Assembly: GCA_907165135.1 (NCBI GenBank)
Contig: OU015568.1
Coordinates: forward strand, 2,612,501-2,676,500
DNA length: 64,000 bases
DNA from: Oikopleura dioica
Taxonomy: Eukaryota > Chordata > Appendicularia > Copelata > Oikopleuridae
Direction of reading: 5' to 3'
The notes beneath the pieces were generated by a model that was given only the letters and a program-made list of their open reading frames with translations, made no database searches and was not told the origin of the DNA. How positions within the stretch are numbered: position 1 is the first letter of the stretch; each line of letters begins with the position of its first letter. Below are positions 22,514-33,426 of the stretch, in pieces. A program made the position numbers and the translations under genes.

Positions 22514-24205
22514 ATGAAACGATTAGGGATCGCAATTTTCGGCCTCGGAAGAATCGGACAGATCCATTTAGGTAGTCCCTTTGATTTCTCTTTTTTAATT
22601 TTTGCTAGAAAATTTGCTGGTTAATCCTAATTACGAAATCCGGTATTTATGCGACGTCAACGAGTCCCACGCAAAATTCATCAGAGAGCGATATAACCTT
22701 GCTGCCGAAGCTGTTGGCCAAGATTCCTTCACAAAAGTCTTTGGGGATGAAAAAGTCGACTGTGTCATTGTCGGAACTCCTACTGACACGCACGAGGGTC
22801 TTTGCGAACAAGCACTGAAGAGTGAAAAACATGTGTTTTGCGAGAAACCACTGGCGATGACACTTGAAAGCTCGCTGAAAATTATTGAGCTTGCGAAGGT
22901 TTGGTCTTTAAAAGAAAAACGGTAAAATTCATTCAGGAAAAGAATCTGACTCTTCTCGTCGCCTTCAACCGTCGCTTCGACCCTCAGATTCTCCGCGTCA
23001 AGAGCGAGTCAAAAGCTCTTGGCAAACTTTTCACAGTGAAAACAACCGCTCGCGACGCTCCTCGTCCTCCGATCTCGTATCTCAAAATATCCGGCGGTAT
23101 TTTCCACGACTGCGCCGTCCATGATCTTGATTTACTCAGGTAAAATTGTTACATAACATAAGAATCGCGAGCTATTGCAATTAAAAATCCGTGACCCCTG
23201 GTTTACACACGTGATAGCGCTCCCATCTTAAAAATTCTGAAGCTTTACCGGAAATTCTCTACAAGCGGAAGTGACAAAACACTTGTCAGTTTGTGAGCAG
23301 ATGATAAGTCCCACCAACTTTTGTTGAAGAAGAATATTTAAGAGTCAATATTCACTTGAAATCATTGTTTTTCCAGAAGCCAATTTCTTTCGTGTGTTTT
23401 GGCAGCAGCCCTACCTAAAAGTCAGTAGATTCTTTTGCCTGGTGATGGACAATGATCAAATAAGTTGCATCAAGGAAACTTGATGATAAGAATATTAAGG
23501 ACAAGAAGAATTTAAGTGACCAAGAATCTTTGTCTTTGGTCACCAAGATAGCTACTTCCGCTTTTTCCGCCCATCATGGTCATGAAAAATAAATGTCTTC
23601 TCTCAGATTTATGCTTGGAGAAGAGCCTGAAACCGTCTACACTTCTGCTCATGCTCATGACCCTGAAATCGCAGCATTGAACGATGCAGACACCGTTTTT
23701 ATGCAGTTAAAATTCCCTAGCGGAGCTCTTGGCCACATTGAACTTGGCCGAGATGCTAGATATGGATATGATCAGGTCGGATAAACTCGTTTTCTTTTAT
23801 TCATTTTTGGGAAGACCGTTGAAATCTTTGGCGAAAAAGGGAAGGCGATTTCGGCGAATCAACAAATTGCTCAATGGCAAGTCTGGAAAGCTGAGGGCCA
23901 ATCTACTGATGCTATCAAGCAGTCCTTCAAACAACGATATCATGATGCATATGTTGCTGAGCTCGTTGAGTTTCATGCGATCATTACTGGCGAGAAGGCT
24001 GATATGTCTGTTGTCCCGGCGGATTGGTAGGAAACTCACAATGATAGAAAAGAGAATTTTTTTTAGTTTGAGAGTGTCAGTTTTGGCAGAAGCTGCTGAA
24101 GAATCGTGGAGAACTGGCCAGGTTGTCAATATCAAGAATTTCACTGAAAAAATGCTAGAGCATGAAAAAGTTGATTCGAAGAGATTTCATGCCGCGCTAG
24201 AATAA
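22514..24205 (+). CDS. Gfo/Idh/MocA oxidoreductase, inositol 2-dehydrogenase-like
   Basis: Cytosolic NAD(P)-dependent oxidoreductase, 356 aa, of the type that oxidises myo-inositol or related sugars. Exons 22514-22571, 22609-22898, 22937-23139, 23607-23775, 23815-24026, 24067-24205; all phases match. Rossmann motif GLGRIGQIH at residues 10-18, catalytic-lysine motif CEKPLA (near residue 97), then FNRRFDP and GGIFHDCAVHDLDLLR, which are characteristic of bacterial-type iolG and its animal homologues, followed by YGYDQTVEIFGEKG. The exact substrate is not provable from sequence. Intron 3 is unusually long here (467 bp) and holds nothing recognisable. Confidence 0.88.
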
Positions 24206-24473
24206 ATCTCAACAAAGACAGTGTTCAATTTTTCTATTGATAAAGACAAAAGTGTGCTTAAAAAATCCATATCAAAATGAATATGTCATCTTTTTGGCTT
24301 AGCGTCAATGGCAGTATTTACTCAGACATCAGTGCTACTGTGCAAGAAAATTGCTCTTCGGAAGTTTATCTTTCTTGGAAAGAATTTTAGGTGTGAGAAG
24401 AATCGGACTGTTTCCCTATCTAAGCAAATAGTTGACGTTTCGGAAAAATGCTCTCAATTCTCCCTCTACAGCA

Positions 24474-24480
24474 TATATAA
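24474..24480 (+). promoter_or_regulatory. TATA box of the P450 gene
   Basis: TATATAA in a locally GC-richer context (GCATATATAACCGC), about 110 bp upstream of the P450 start codon. Position and context fit a core promoter; no experimental support. Confidence 0.5.
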
Positions 24481-24586
24481 CCGCTCACTCTCCGGAGCAT
24501 GATCATTCAAACTTTCAACAAACTCAAAATATAACTCAAATAAAGCTTTTCTTTTCTCAGAAAAAAAAAACAAACAAACAGATAAA

Positions 24587-26179
24587 ATGATGGATACTAT
24601 GAAAAACATTCTCATCAACCCTGCTACTCCAATCGTTCTCTACACAGCCTACAAAGTCCTCAATCTCGCAAAACAAGCCAAGCGACTTAATTCGTTCACC
24701 GACCAGCATTACAAACCATCTGGTCAGAATTTTTTCGGCTCCTTTGCCGAGTTTATCAAAACAATGCGAATGTCCATTGAAGACGGATCAATTTCCGAAG
24801 AGTTTCTTTTTTGGCGACAACGAAAATTCAAGGAGTCGCAAAACAGTGCCTTCCCAGGAACTTGGATTTTCAAAACTCTTCCTTGGCGCCAATTAATGTA
24901 CGTTGCCGACCCGAAATTAGTCGAAATGATGGCTCAAATCCCCGCTTCCTCAGTCACACAAGGCGGCTTTGCTGGCGATCTTCTAGAACTCGACTCCCGA
25001 GGATTCAAAAACGGCCTCGTCATGCTCGAACACGACGACTGGAAGAAACAGCGTAAGATCATCAGCCAGATTTTCCGACGAAACCAGCTCGACAACTACA
25101 TTGAAACAATGGACCAAGCCGCGATCACTTTCACCGAAAAACTCGCCGAGCAATCTTCCTACTCAAAATCCGGCGCGTACGAGAAATCCCGACTTTTCGT
25201 CTACGAAATCCTCTTCAAGACAATCTTCGGCGACGCAACTGCCGAGGTGCAGACCGACAAAACTTACGAGCCAATCATCAACACATTCCAAAAACTCGGT
25301 GACGCTATCAATTCGAAAATCAGAAGCCTTCCTCTCATCCTCCTCCTCAAGAAAATTCCCCTTGGAATCGAACTCGCCAAGAAATTCTGGAAGCCGCTTC
25401 GAGAAGAACAGGAGCATCAGCATTCTAGAGATATCTACCTCGAAAAAATGGTCGAAAAATCCCGAGCCGACCACAACGAAGGAATCGAAAACTCCGACTT
25501 GACTTCAATCCTCATCAGAAGCCAGGAAAAACTCGGAAAACCTGCTCTCTCCAACGCTCAAATCCACTCTCATCTTTTCACCTTCCTCTTTGCCGGACAT
25601 GAAACTACCCTTGCCGCACTCAGCTGGGCTCTCTTCCATCTCGGAGAAAACCCAGAATGCGCCGTGAAGATCCAGGAGGAGTTTCATAACCTCGGCGGGC
25701 AAATGAACCGACAAACGATTTCCAACGCTAAATACACTGAAGCATTTATCAAAGAAATTCTCCGAATTCGACATGTTGTCGACATGATGGTTCCGCGAAA
25801 GCTTATTGAAGACGTGTCCCTCCCCGATGGGCGAGTCCTCCCTAAGGGTCTCCAGTACATCGTCGACTTGGGCAACATCCACCGATCCGAAGCTCAATTC
25901 GGCTCAAACCCAACAAAATTTGACCCGACCCGATTCCTCGAGCAGCCGAAAATGGCCAACAAAAAAGAAGGCAAATACAGCTTCATGCCATTCGGCGGCG
26001 GCACTAGAATGTGCGTTGGAAACCACTTTGCCATGCAAATGCTCAAAATTGCAGTTCTCCGAGTTGCTTCAACCCTAAAAACAGAAAACCAGCACAACGG
26101 AGAGGTTCCAAACCAAATGGAAGGTGTCTCCTGGCGACCGAAATCTGGAACTTTGGCGCAAAAATTCACCTCTTTGTAA
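24587..26179 (+). CDS. Cytochrome P450 monooxygenase, intronless
   Basis: 530 aa, complete, membrane-anchored heme enzyme that oxidises small hydrophobic substrates. Seen in order: N-terminal hydrophobic helix (TPIVLYTAYKVLNL), I-helix oxygen-binding motif FAGHETT, K-helix EILR, a PERF-like FDPTRF, and the heme-cysteine loop FMPFGGGTRMCVG. Length is normal for a microsomal P450. No intron, unlike nearly every neighbour; its codons are GC-richer too, so a retrocopy or acquired gene is possible. The pattern suggests the CYP3/CYP4-like clan or a lineage-specific family, but I cannot place it. Confidence 0.93.
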   Translation: MMDTMKNILINPATPIVLYTAYKVLNLAKQAKRLNSFTDQHYKPSGQNFFGSFAEFIKTMRMSIEDGSISEEFLFWRQRKFKESQNSAFPGTWIFKTLPWRQLMYVADPKLVEMMAQIPASSVTQGGFAGDLLELDSRGFKNGLVMLEHDDWKKQRKIISQIFRRNQLDNYIETMDQAAITFTEKLAEQSSYSKSGAYEKSRLFVYEILFKTIFGDATAEVQTDKTYEPIINTFQKLGDAINSKIRSLPLILLLKKIPLGIELAKKFWKPLREEQEHQHSRDIYLEKMVEKSRADHNEGIENSDLTSILIRSQEKLGKPALSNAQIHSHLFTFLFAGHETTLAALSWALFHLGENPECAVKIQEEFHNLGGQMNRQTISNAKYTEAFIKEILRIRHVVDMMVPRKLIEDVSLPDGRVLPKGLQYIVDLGNIHRSEAQFGSNPTKFDPTRFLEQPKMANKKEGKYSFMPFGGGTRMCVGNHFAMQMLKIAVLRVASTLKTENQHNGEVPNQMEGVSWRPKSGTLAQKFTSL

Positions 26180-26858
26180 ATCTGTCATTATTTACTGTAA
26201 ATATTTTTATACTTTCTTGACCAAGCTTGTTTCTATAAGCTGCTTTATATATTTGCAAATACAATGTTCTTTTCAAATTTCCGCGTTTATAGCTTGGCAT
26301 TCGATAAATATAGAAAATATAAACAAAAGCAGGATATGAAACAAAAAAATCAATAATAATTGAAGATTCTTGTTGGTCACAAGCTCACACAGAAGCAACA
26401 TCTGATCAGAATCATATCATTAACGCAAATTATCATGAGTTCCCCACGAGGCTCGAGCATCAAAAAATAGGGGCGTATCCAGCTTCAGATTCTCATTCGG
26501 TAGCTGTCGCTGATAAAACCTATATAAAATTCTCATAATAATGATCAGAAAAGTTATGTTTTATTTGTCATCATGGAAATAAAAAAATCACTTCTGAGCT
26601 ACCAAAAGCCCTCCGTGACGTTTCTTATGGAAATTTTTCTCGAGGAAGCTTGGGAAATTTGCAGTTGCTTTATCTTTGACTTTTGAAATAATCCTGTTGA
26701 AACGTCACATCCGTATTTGCTTACAAGAGTTTTTATTTATTAATAGCAATAATTCATAAATCATAATTTTGGTCTCCTTTTCTTAGAGTATTAAAAATAA
26801 CGCAGTTATTACGGTATGTTAGGTTTCGTTATGATTGACATTTTACAGTTATTAAAAG
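26180..26858. other. Intergenic, nothing recognised
   Basis: AT-rich spacer between the convergent P450 and chondroitin synthase genes. It holds the 3' end of the P450 transcript; I see no gene or repeat. Confidence 0.5.
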
Positions 26859-29701
26859 TTAGCTTCTTCTCTTCCGATTCAAAGTCTTTTTCAGAAATAT
26901 TTCATAAAGTGCTTCTGAAGAAGTGTAGTGATTGTTCATGACGTCGACGCATGCTTTCTTTTGTTGATCTTCGAGGCCGGAGCAGTCTTTGTCGTGGTAG
27001 ATGTGGACCAAGTTCGGCTCGACAGCGCGGAAAATATTAACGTCTTTTTCTATTAGTCTCTCGGCGAGCTTGACATCTTCGAGGCCCCAGCCGATGATGG
27101 ATTTGTCGTATCCGCCTTTATATTGGGTAGAAAATTGACGTTGTACTAGAAACCCTCACTGGACAAAAAGCATCATTTTGTTATTTTTTAAAACGAAAAG
27201 GAATGTACTATTCCGAATGTTCTTCTTTTTATCGAAATTTTTGGTTTCATTTTCCACCCCAATTCCTGATTTAACCAAATCGGATCTGTAAATCGAGACC
27301 ATACCGTATCCAAAATTTCTCCAAAAACCGTGACGGTCCGTCACACCGTCTGGTTCCGGCCGTTTTTTAAACTGGGAGAAGATTATTGGCATGTAAGCTT
27401 GGCCGATTCTCGTGTTGGAAATGATGTTTTGCAGGAGCTTCCGCTTGAATGCCATATCGATGTCGACCATAAACAGAATTGATTGCTAAAAGAAATCGTT
27501 AATTATTTCCATCACTTTTCAATTTTGCGTACCATTGGTCTTGAATCCGCGCCCATCTGTAGCCCAATGCCTCTGCTAAAATCAGCCTTGGAAGTGATCA
27601 CATCAAAGTCAAGCTCGCAGGTGAATTTCTCCTTTGCAAGTTTTTTCAGATTCGCCAATTTTCCTCGGAGACTCTTAATTTCTTCTTTGTGCTCATTCTC
27701 CTTGAAATAGACGAAAATGAGATTGATGCCATACGATGAAGAATCAAAGTCATCACGGATATTTTTCAGGAATCGGTCCACTTGATCCTCTCTTCCGACA
27801 AGAGGAATGATAAAATCAATGCTCTCGCATTTTTTGTGGAAAACTTCGATCGCTTTTGTCTCCATTCCGCCAAGAGTTTTTTTGACGATCGCCGAGTCTT
27901 TTACTCCTTCTTCATTTTTCACTTCGAACTGATAGATGTAGCTGTTTTTGCTTCTGCCGTATGAAAGGCTCTTCCATGATTTTTCATAGCCAAGGAGTGA
28001 GAAAAAGCCATCAACCGCGGCTCCTCGATTGATTTGGACGGGATTGTCTTGGTCAAGTTTGTAGTGATACACTTTTCCGTCATCTTCTTTTCGGTAGGTT
28101 TCGAAGATGTCATCAGTTTCCTCTGAAAACAAAAATGAGTGAAAATTTCTAGCACTTCGACTACCGAGAGGGCTTGGCTTTGTATGAAGAACCACCTTCA
28201 GCATCTTTTTCTGAAGATCATTGATTCTGTCTTGAATAATCTGCGCCTCGTATTTGAGCATGTCCAGTCGTGAATTCTGCTGATAAGGATAGAACTTGTT
28301 CGAGTGCAGCGTCATCGCTTTTTTGACTTTGTCGCTCACTTTTTTCATGTCAATATTGTCCCAGCTTGAGCTTTGCCCGGGCTTGAGCGGACGCGGTCGG
28401 TAATTGTTCCAGAAAAAATCTGGTGTGTCCCGTGCGTTGGTACAGGTGAGATTTAGATGATTGTAGAAACAGCGGCCAAGTTCGATGTCTTCGTGTTCTG
28501 AGTAGATTTCTTCCTTGAGGCATTTGTGCAAATGCGGGCGAATCTGCTTGATCGCCTCTCTGGAAAAGATGATGCCCGTTCCGCCCATACAGTAAGTCAT
28601 TTCCTTCGGCACATAATCATCCGGGTCCCGCCCCATTCCTGCATTGCCGATCATCAAAGGCTTCGACGGGTCAAGTTTTTAAGAAAGGCTTCGACGCGGG
28701 GAAAGTTGAGGTAAACATCGTCATCGAGTCGCATGAACCAGTCGAAATTGTTGAGCTCGACATCGTGAAAATGTCTATGTGGGTTTTCAAATAAATTAAC
28801 TTGAACCGCAGAAAATGGGGTTCGGCGGAAAAACGGATTATATTTCATTTTGATAAAAGTTTTCTCGAAATTTGATCGGTTTTGATTTCTCGAAATATAT
28901 TTTATGTGAAACCATAACTCGCATAAATCCTGGTGAAGTTGGGCTCTTTTCTATTTGGAGCCGAATGATATATATTCGATATTCATTCTTTTGTTTTCAG
29001 TATTTCAATCCAATAAATATTATTATAAAACCCTCCTGATAACAGAATACGATTTCCTCTGCGGCGGGTACATATTATCATTAACTCCCTGCAGCGTGAT
29101 AATATTCAAACTATCAAATTTTAGATTCTCCGAATTGTCAGAAAACACAGTCACTTTTCCGCCATTTTTCGTCACGTCAAGTGCCCATGATTCGGCAATA
29201 TCTCTTGTTCGTCGCATCAGAAATTTCTGAGCAGACATGACTCCGATGTTGACGAGTTGGCGGTGCTGTGTTGATTCTTCGATGGGGATCATGTCGACGA
29301 AAGAGGCCGAATGAGGGTGGAGGGTTTCGTCGTGGATGCATTTTTCGACGAGGTAGTTTCGATGGAGTCTTGGAATGATAAAAATAATTTGAAAATAGTT
29401 CAAAGAATCTGACAGTTACAACTTGAAGTGATTTAACAAGCTCTTCGTAGAATCTAAAGAATAAAATTATATATTTTTTCCCTCAAAAATGTTCTTTATG
29501 GTGACTGAAATCTTTTGAAAGAATTCAAAATTTGAAGTCTTTTTATCAAGACTATCTTTATATCAAGCCTTTTTATCAAGAATTTTTTTTTATCATTTTC
29601 CTGATTGTGATTCCAAAAGAAAATCCCAGCAAACAGAGCAAAAGTTGCGTCTGGTGCTTTTGTAGTCGCTTCCACATCTCTTCAATTCTGACTGGCTTCA
29701 T
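26859..29701 (-). CDS. Chondroitin sulfate synthase (CHSY-like), with a 1-nt frameshift
   Basis: Bifunctional Golgi polymerase that alternately adds GlcA and GalNAc to chondroitin. Exons 29701-29601, 29368-29036, 28774-28165, 28122-27533, 27485-27266, 27115-26859, about 703 aa. Type II anchor (QLLLCLLGFSFGITI); GT31-like half with VNIGVMSAQKFLMRRTRDIAE, MYPPQRKSYSVIR, WFMRLDDDVY and GGTGIIFS; GT7-like half with FIIPLVGRED, DFSRGIGLQMGA, FMVDIDMAF and IIGWGLEDV. Introns 1, 2 and 5 are GA-AG, each AG|GA, and restore the family alignment. In exon 3 the frame slips by one base at an A5 run (T5 on +, 28676-28680); exon length is short by exactly one nucleotide. A sequencing or assembly indel is likeliest. 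Confidence 0.88.
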
Positions 29702-30062
29702 TTTCCGCTGGCGGGACCATAAAAACTTGAGTATTGCGAAGCACTTTATTGTGAATAAGGGCAGCTAGGATTATGTAGGATCGCGGTGTAAAAACAGAGA
29801 AATGGAGCTGGCGATGGGTAGCGCGCGCGTTTTTGTTCTGACTTTTTACGATTCCCACCTGCTTTGTATTAATGCTGCGTGTGTAAACGTCACTTCTAGC
29901 GCGACTTTTCACTGCTGAATGGGCTTTGAGAAGATTTTTATTATCATGGAGACGGAATTTTTTAAACTTAAGTATCTTGATTTTTTATAAAACTGCATAT
30001 TTTATTGGCTAAGAAGCAGAAAATACACTTTTGCTCAGCACTTTTGACAGAAAGAAATGTGT

Positions 30063-32176
30063 TTAGCAGTCGTCTTCGAATCGGCAGATTATTCCACGAG
30101 TTTCAGAGCAAGGGACGTCGTTCCACTTATTATTTTCAGTGGCTTCGACACAGTTTTCGTTACCGCTTCCGTTGTCAGGCTGGCTCTCATCCCAGTTGAA
30201 AAATGGGGGCTCTTGTCGGTCAAGGCCGATGAATCTATTGCCGCGTTTTGTTCGTCTAACTCCGATCCAGTCTGATCGCTCAAGTCCTTCACGGGCAGAT
30301 TGGAAAAGCTCAAACTCCTCCTTCAAGATTATTTTTAAAATAGTTGATAAAAAACAAAACTTACATGAGTTTCGAAATGTGCTAGTTCTCCACCAACAAA
30401 TCGGCAAATTCTTTTTCCCACTTTCCAATTAACTTTGATGTTCTTTGGGAGAACTTCGTATCTTGCGCACTTGGGTCGGAATGATCTGATTTCGAACTCT
30501 TTCACGCCAAGATCCGAAATCACGTAAGCGTGCGGAGCCCATGAAAGACTTCCGCCAACTTGATTGAGAATCGGTGAACCACCCTCTGTTCTATCAGAAA
30601 TGAGAATGGCTCTCAAAACTCCGTCGATTTCCAATCTTCTGAAGATCTCGCCGTCTTCGCCGAACCACTAAAATCCGTTTTAAAGTTAATTCAAGATGAC
30701 GATTATTTTACCTGATTGACGACAATACTCATGTATCCTTCTTCGGAGCAATCATAGTCATGAAAAAAGAGAGCTGACCGAAGCTCGTCATCAACGATAG
30801 CTTCCCGGACGTCATCCCCGAAAAATTGAAGTGTGTCCGTGCTTTTGTTCAAATGATCGACAAAGATTTGATAGAATGTAGGTGTTGATGGATTCCCGTC
30901 TGAAACGGTTCTGATTTCGAAACCAGCAAAGCTCTTGACGATGTGAGACCATTTTCTAATGTTGGATGAAATTTTGACATCTATGATATGATTTATCCGT
31001 TAAAAATATTATTTGTAAATATATTTTCACCCCGAACCCATTCCCCTTTCCCCAGAACCATGTAGTTTCTTCAGTGCTTACATCAACAATACACTCGACT
31101 TTGACTTTGATTTCGTACTCTTCGTTGTCCTTGACATCACAGGCGCTTTCAAATTCTTTCTTGCCTCCATCGATCTCTGTTGCACGGAGTGGGAATCCCC
31201 GATCAAAATTTTTGGCAAGTTGCTTCTTGAACCTTCGGAGTCTAAGCAATGATTGGTATAAGTGGGAATCATTCGGTCTTACCCATGAAGAAGGCTCCTT
31301 GAATGAACGAATTTCGAAGTCTTTGACGCCAAGATCCGAGATTCTATAGAAAGCTGGAGCGATTGGTAGGTCGCCGCCGACCTGGTTGAGCAGAGGTGAG
31401 CCGAGTTCTTTACCATCGGAAATGAGAATCGCTCTCAAAATCTCGTCGATTTCCATCCTTCTGTACGTTTTTCCATCTTCACCAAACCACTACAATCCAT
31501 GTGAGAACTTATGACGAAGATTGTACTACCTGTTTGACCACAATGTTCATATATCCGCTTTCGGTACAATCATAGTCATGAAAAAAGAGAGCTGACCGAA
31601 GCTCGTCATCAACGATAGCTTCGCGGACATCATCCCCGAAAAATTGAAGAGTGTCGGTATTTTTGTCCAAGTGGTCGACAAAGATTTGATAAAATGTCGG
31701 TGCTAATGGATTGCCGTCTGTGACGGTTCTGATTTCGAAACCAGGAAAACTCTTGACGATGTGGGACCACTTTCTTTAGCGGGATGATTTAAACATATTT
31801 GATATGATTGATCAATTAAAAATCTTATTTCTGAATGAATTATCACCCCGACCCCATTACCCTTTCCCCAGAACCACGTCGTTTCTTCGGTGCTTGTATC
31901 AACGATGCACTCAACTTTGACTTTGACTTCGTATTCTTCGTTGTCGTTGACTTCACAGGTTGTCTCAAATTGCTGCTTACCACCATCGACTTCTGTAGCA
32001 CGAAGTGGAGTCTCTCCGATCAAAGATTCTTCGCAATATGCATATCGAGCTGGAGGAGTCTACAAATAAAAGAAATAATATAGAAAGCCATTCGCGCTTT
32101 TTTTTACCCATGATGATGGCTCCACTAATGCGTTGGACAGTGAAATCTCTGCAAAAGCGAAAAATATATTTTTCAT
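30063..32176 (-). CDS. Secreted protein: duplicated novel module plus C-type lectin domain
   Basis: Seven exons, 32176-32108, 32059-31848, 31773-31530, 31489-31032, 30955-30712, 30667-30365, 30320-30063; 595 aa, all in phase. MKNIFFAFAEISLSNA is the signal peptide. A roughly 215-residue unit occurs twice with the same exon structure: LRATE(V/I)DGGK...TWFWGKGNG; KWSHIVKSF...FFGDDVREAIVDDELRS; WFGEDG...ILISD...LNQVGG...ISDLGVK(D/E)FEIRSF. The C-terminal CTLD has DWIGVRR, WDESQPDN (QPD-type sugar motif) and CVEATENNKWNDVPC. The exons between units are nearly identical at DNA level. Introns 2 and 4 are GG-AG. I do not recognise the repeated unit. Confidence 0.78.
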
Positions 32177-33426
32177 CCTTTCTTCAGGAGTCTGATACTT
32201 TTCATGACAACTCTCCTCATTTTATAGGGAGCCAAGAAAAACCGTGCGCATTCTACGCCACCAAGCGCACGTCGCATGCAACGCCGCCAAGCGAACTTCA
32301 ACGTAAAAATATATGACTACCTTTGCTCCGTTGTTCCCTTGTTTAGGAGTAGTGCCAATTTAATCCAATGAACAAAGACATGACTCAAGAATGATCAGAA
32401 TTTAAAAAAATTTTTCTCCCCTGAAAAAGCCTAGGATAAGAGCCATTCGATAACTCTAGAATCTGTGCTTTCGTTAATTACTGTTAGAGGGAAGAAAGGA
32501 GGCGAATTGATAGGTAACCCCTCTTTTCTTTAGAGTACCATCTTTGGTTAACTCTTCATTGGAATAAAACTTTTTCTTAAAATTTTCATAGTCGAACAAA
32601 ATTTACCCCTTTTTTCAACGTTGGTTCATCCAACTTGGTAGGTAAAAGCACATATAGGAAGACTTTGACACGTTTTAGGAAAGCGGTTCGCGTATTTTTA
32701 GGTTTGAACTCCTAGCTACCTTTTCGGTACACTTTTCGGCAGATTATTAAGGTCAAGCGGACCATACTTGTACGATAAGACGAGGATTTACGAGAGGATA
32801 AGGCTTAGAATGTCGACTTCGCTTTCTAAAACGTAAATTAAGCGCGTGCAACATCACTCATGACAACATGTTACATGATTTCTCTTAAGTTTTTCAGCAA
32901 AGTTCCATCTTCAAACGTGTTCTTCGAATGCCTTATCTTCGGCAAATGCTCGTTCGAATCCCTAGTATCAAGACTGCGTGCTCCGAGACATATAATTATG
33001 GACGGGGAATCTTCTTATTTTTGTTTTCACGTTCAAATTGGAAAAATAAAAAGTTCGAAAGAAAACCGTTTTTCTTTGGGAACGTCCCCCAGATGAATTT
33101 TTCGGGAGAATTCTCAGGCGGGGTCAACCTTTTGACAAGAATATCTAGCGTCCCATACACCCGACTGACGTAAAATATGACTGTTTGTCGGATTTGTGTT
33201 CTGAGAGAGCGGCTTGTGGGTTTTTAGAAGTTGGGAGAATAGGTGGGTACTGACTTTGTCAGAAATGTCAAATTGCTCTTCTAACAAGAAAAGCATGGTT
33301 TTTCGTACAAATGACTTGATTGTATATTCAAATTAATTTATTCAGGCAGTGATTTTTGCAAATATTTAGTTTTAAGCAATATTGATAATATTATTTGATA
33401 AGAATCGAGCATAACTAGGTATTACT
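32177..33426. other. Intergenic, no supported gene
   Basis: Only short frames without signal peptide, splice support or family resemblance. No inverted-repeat element seen. Confidence 0.4.
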
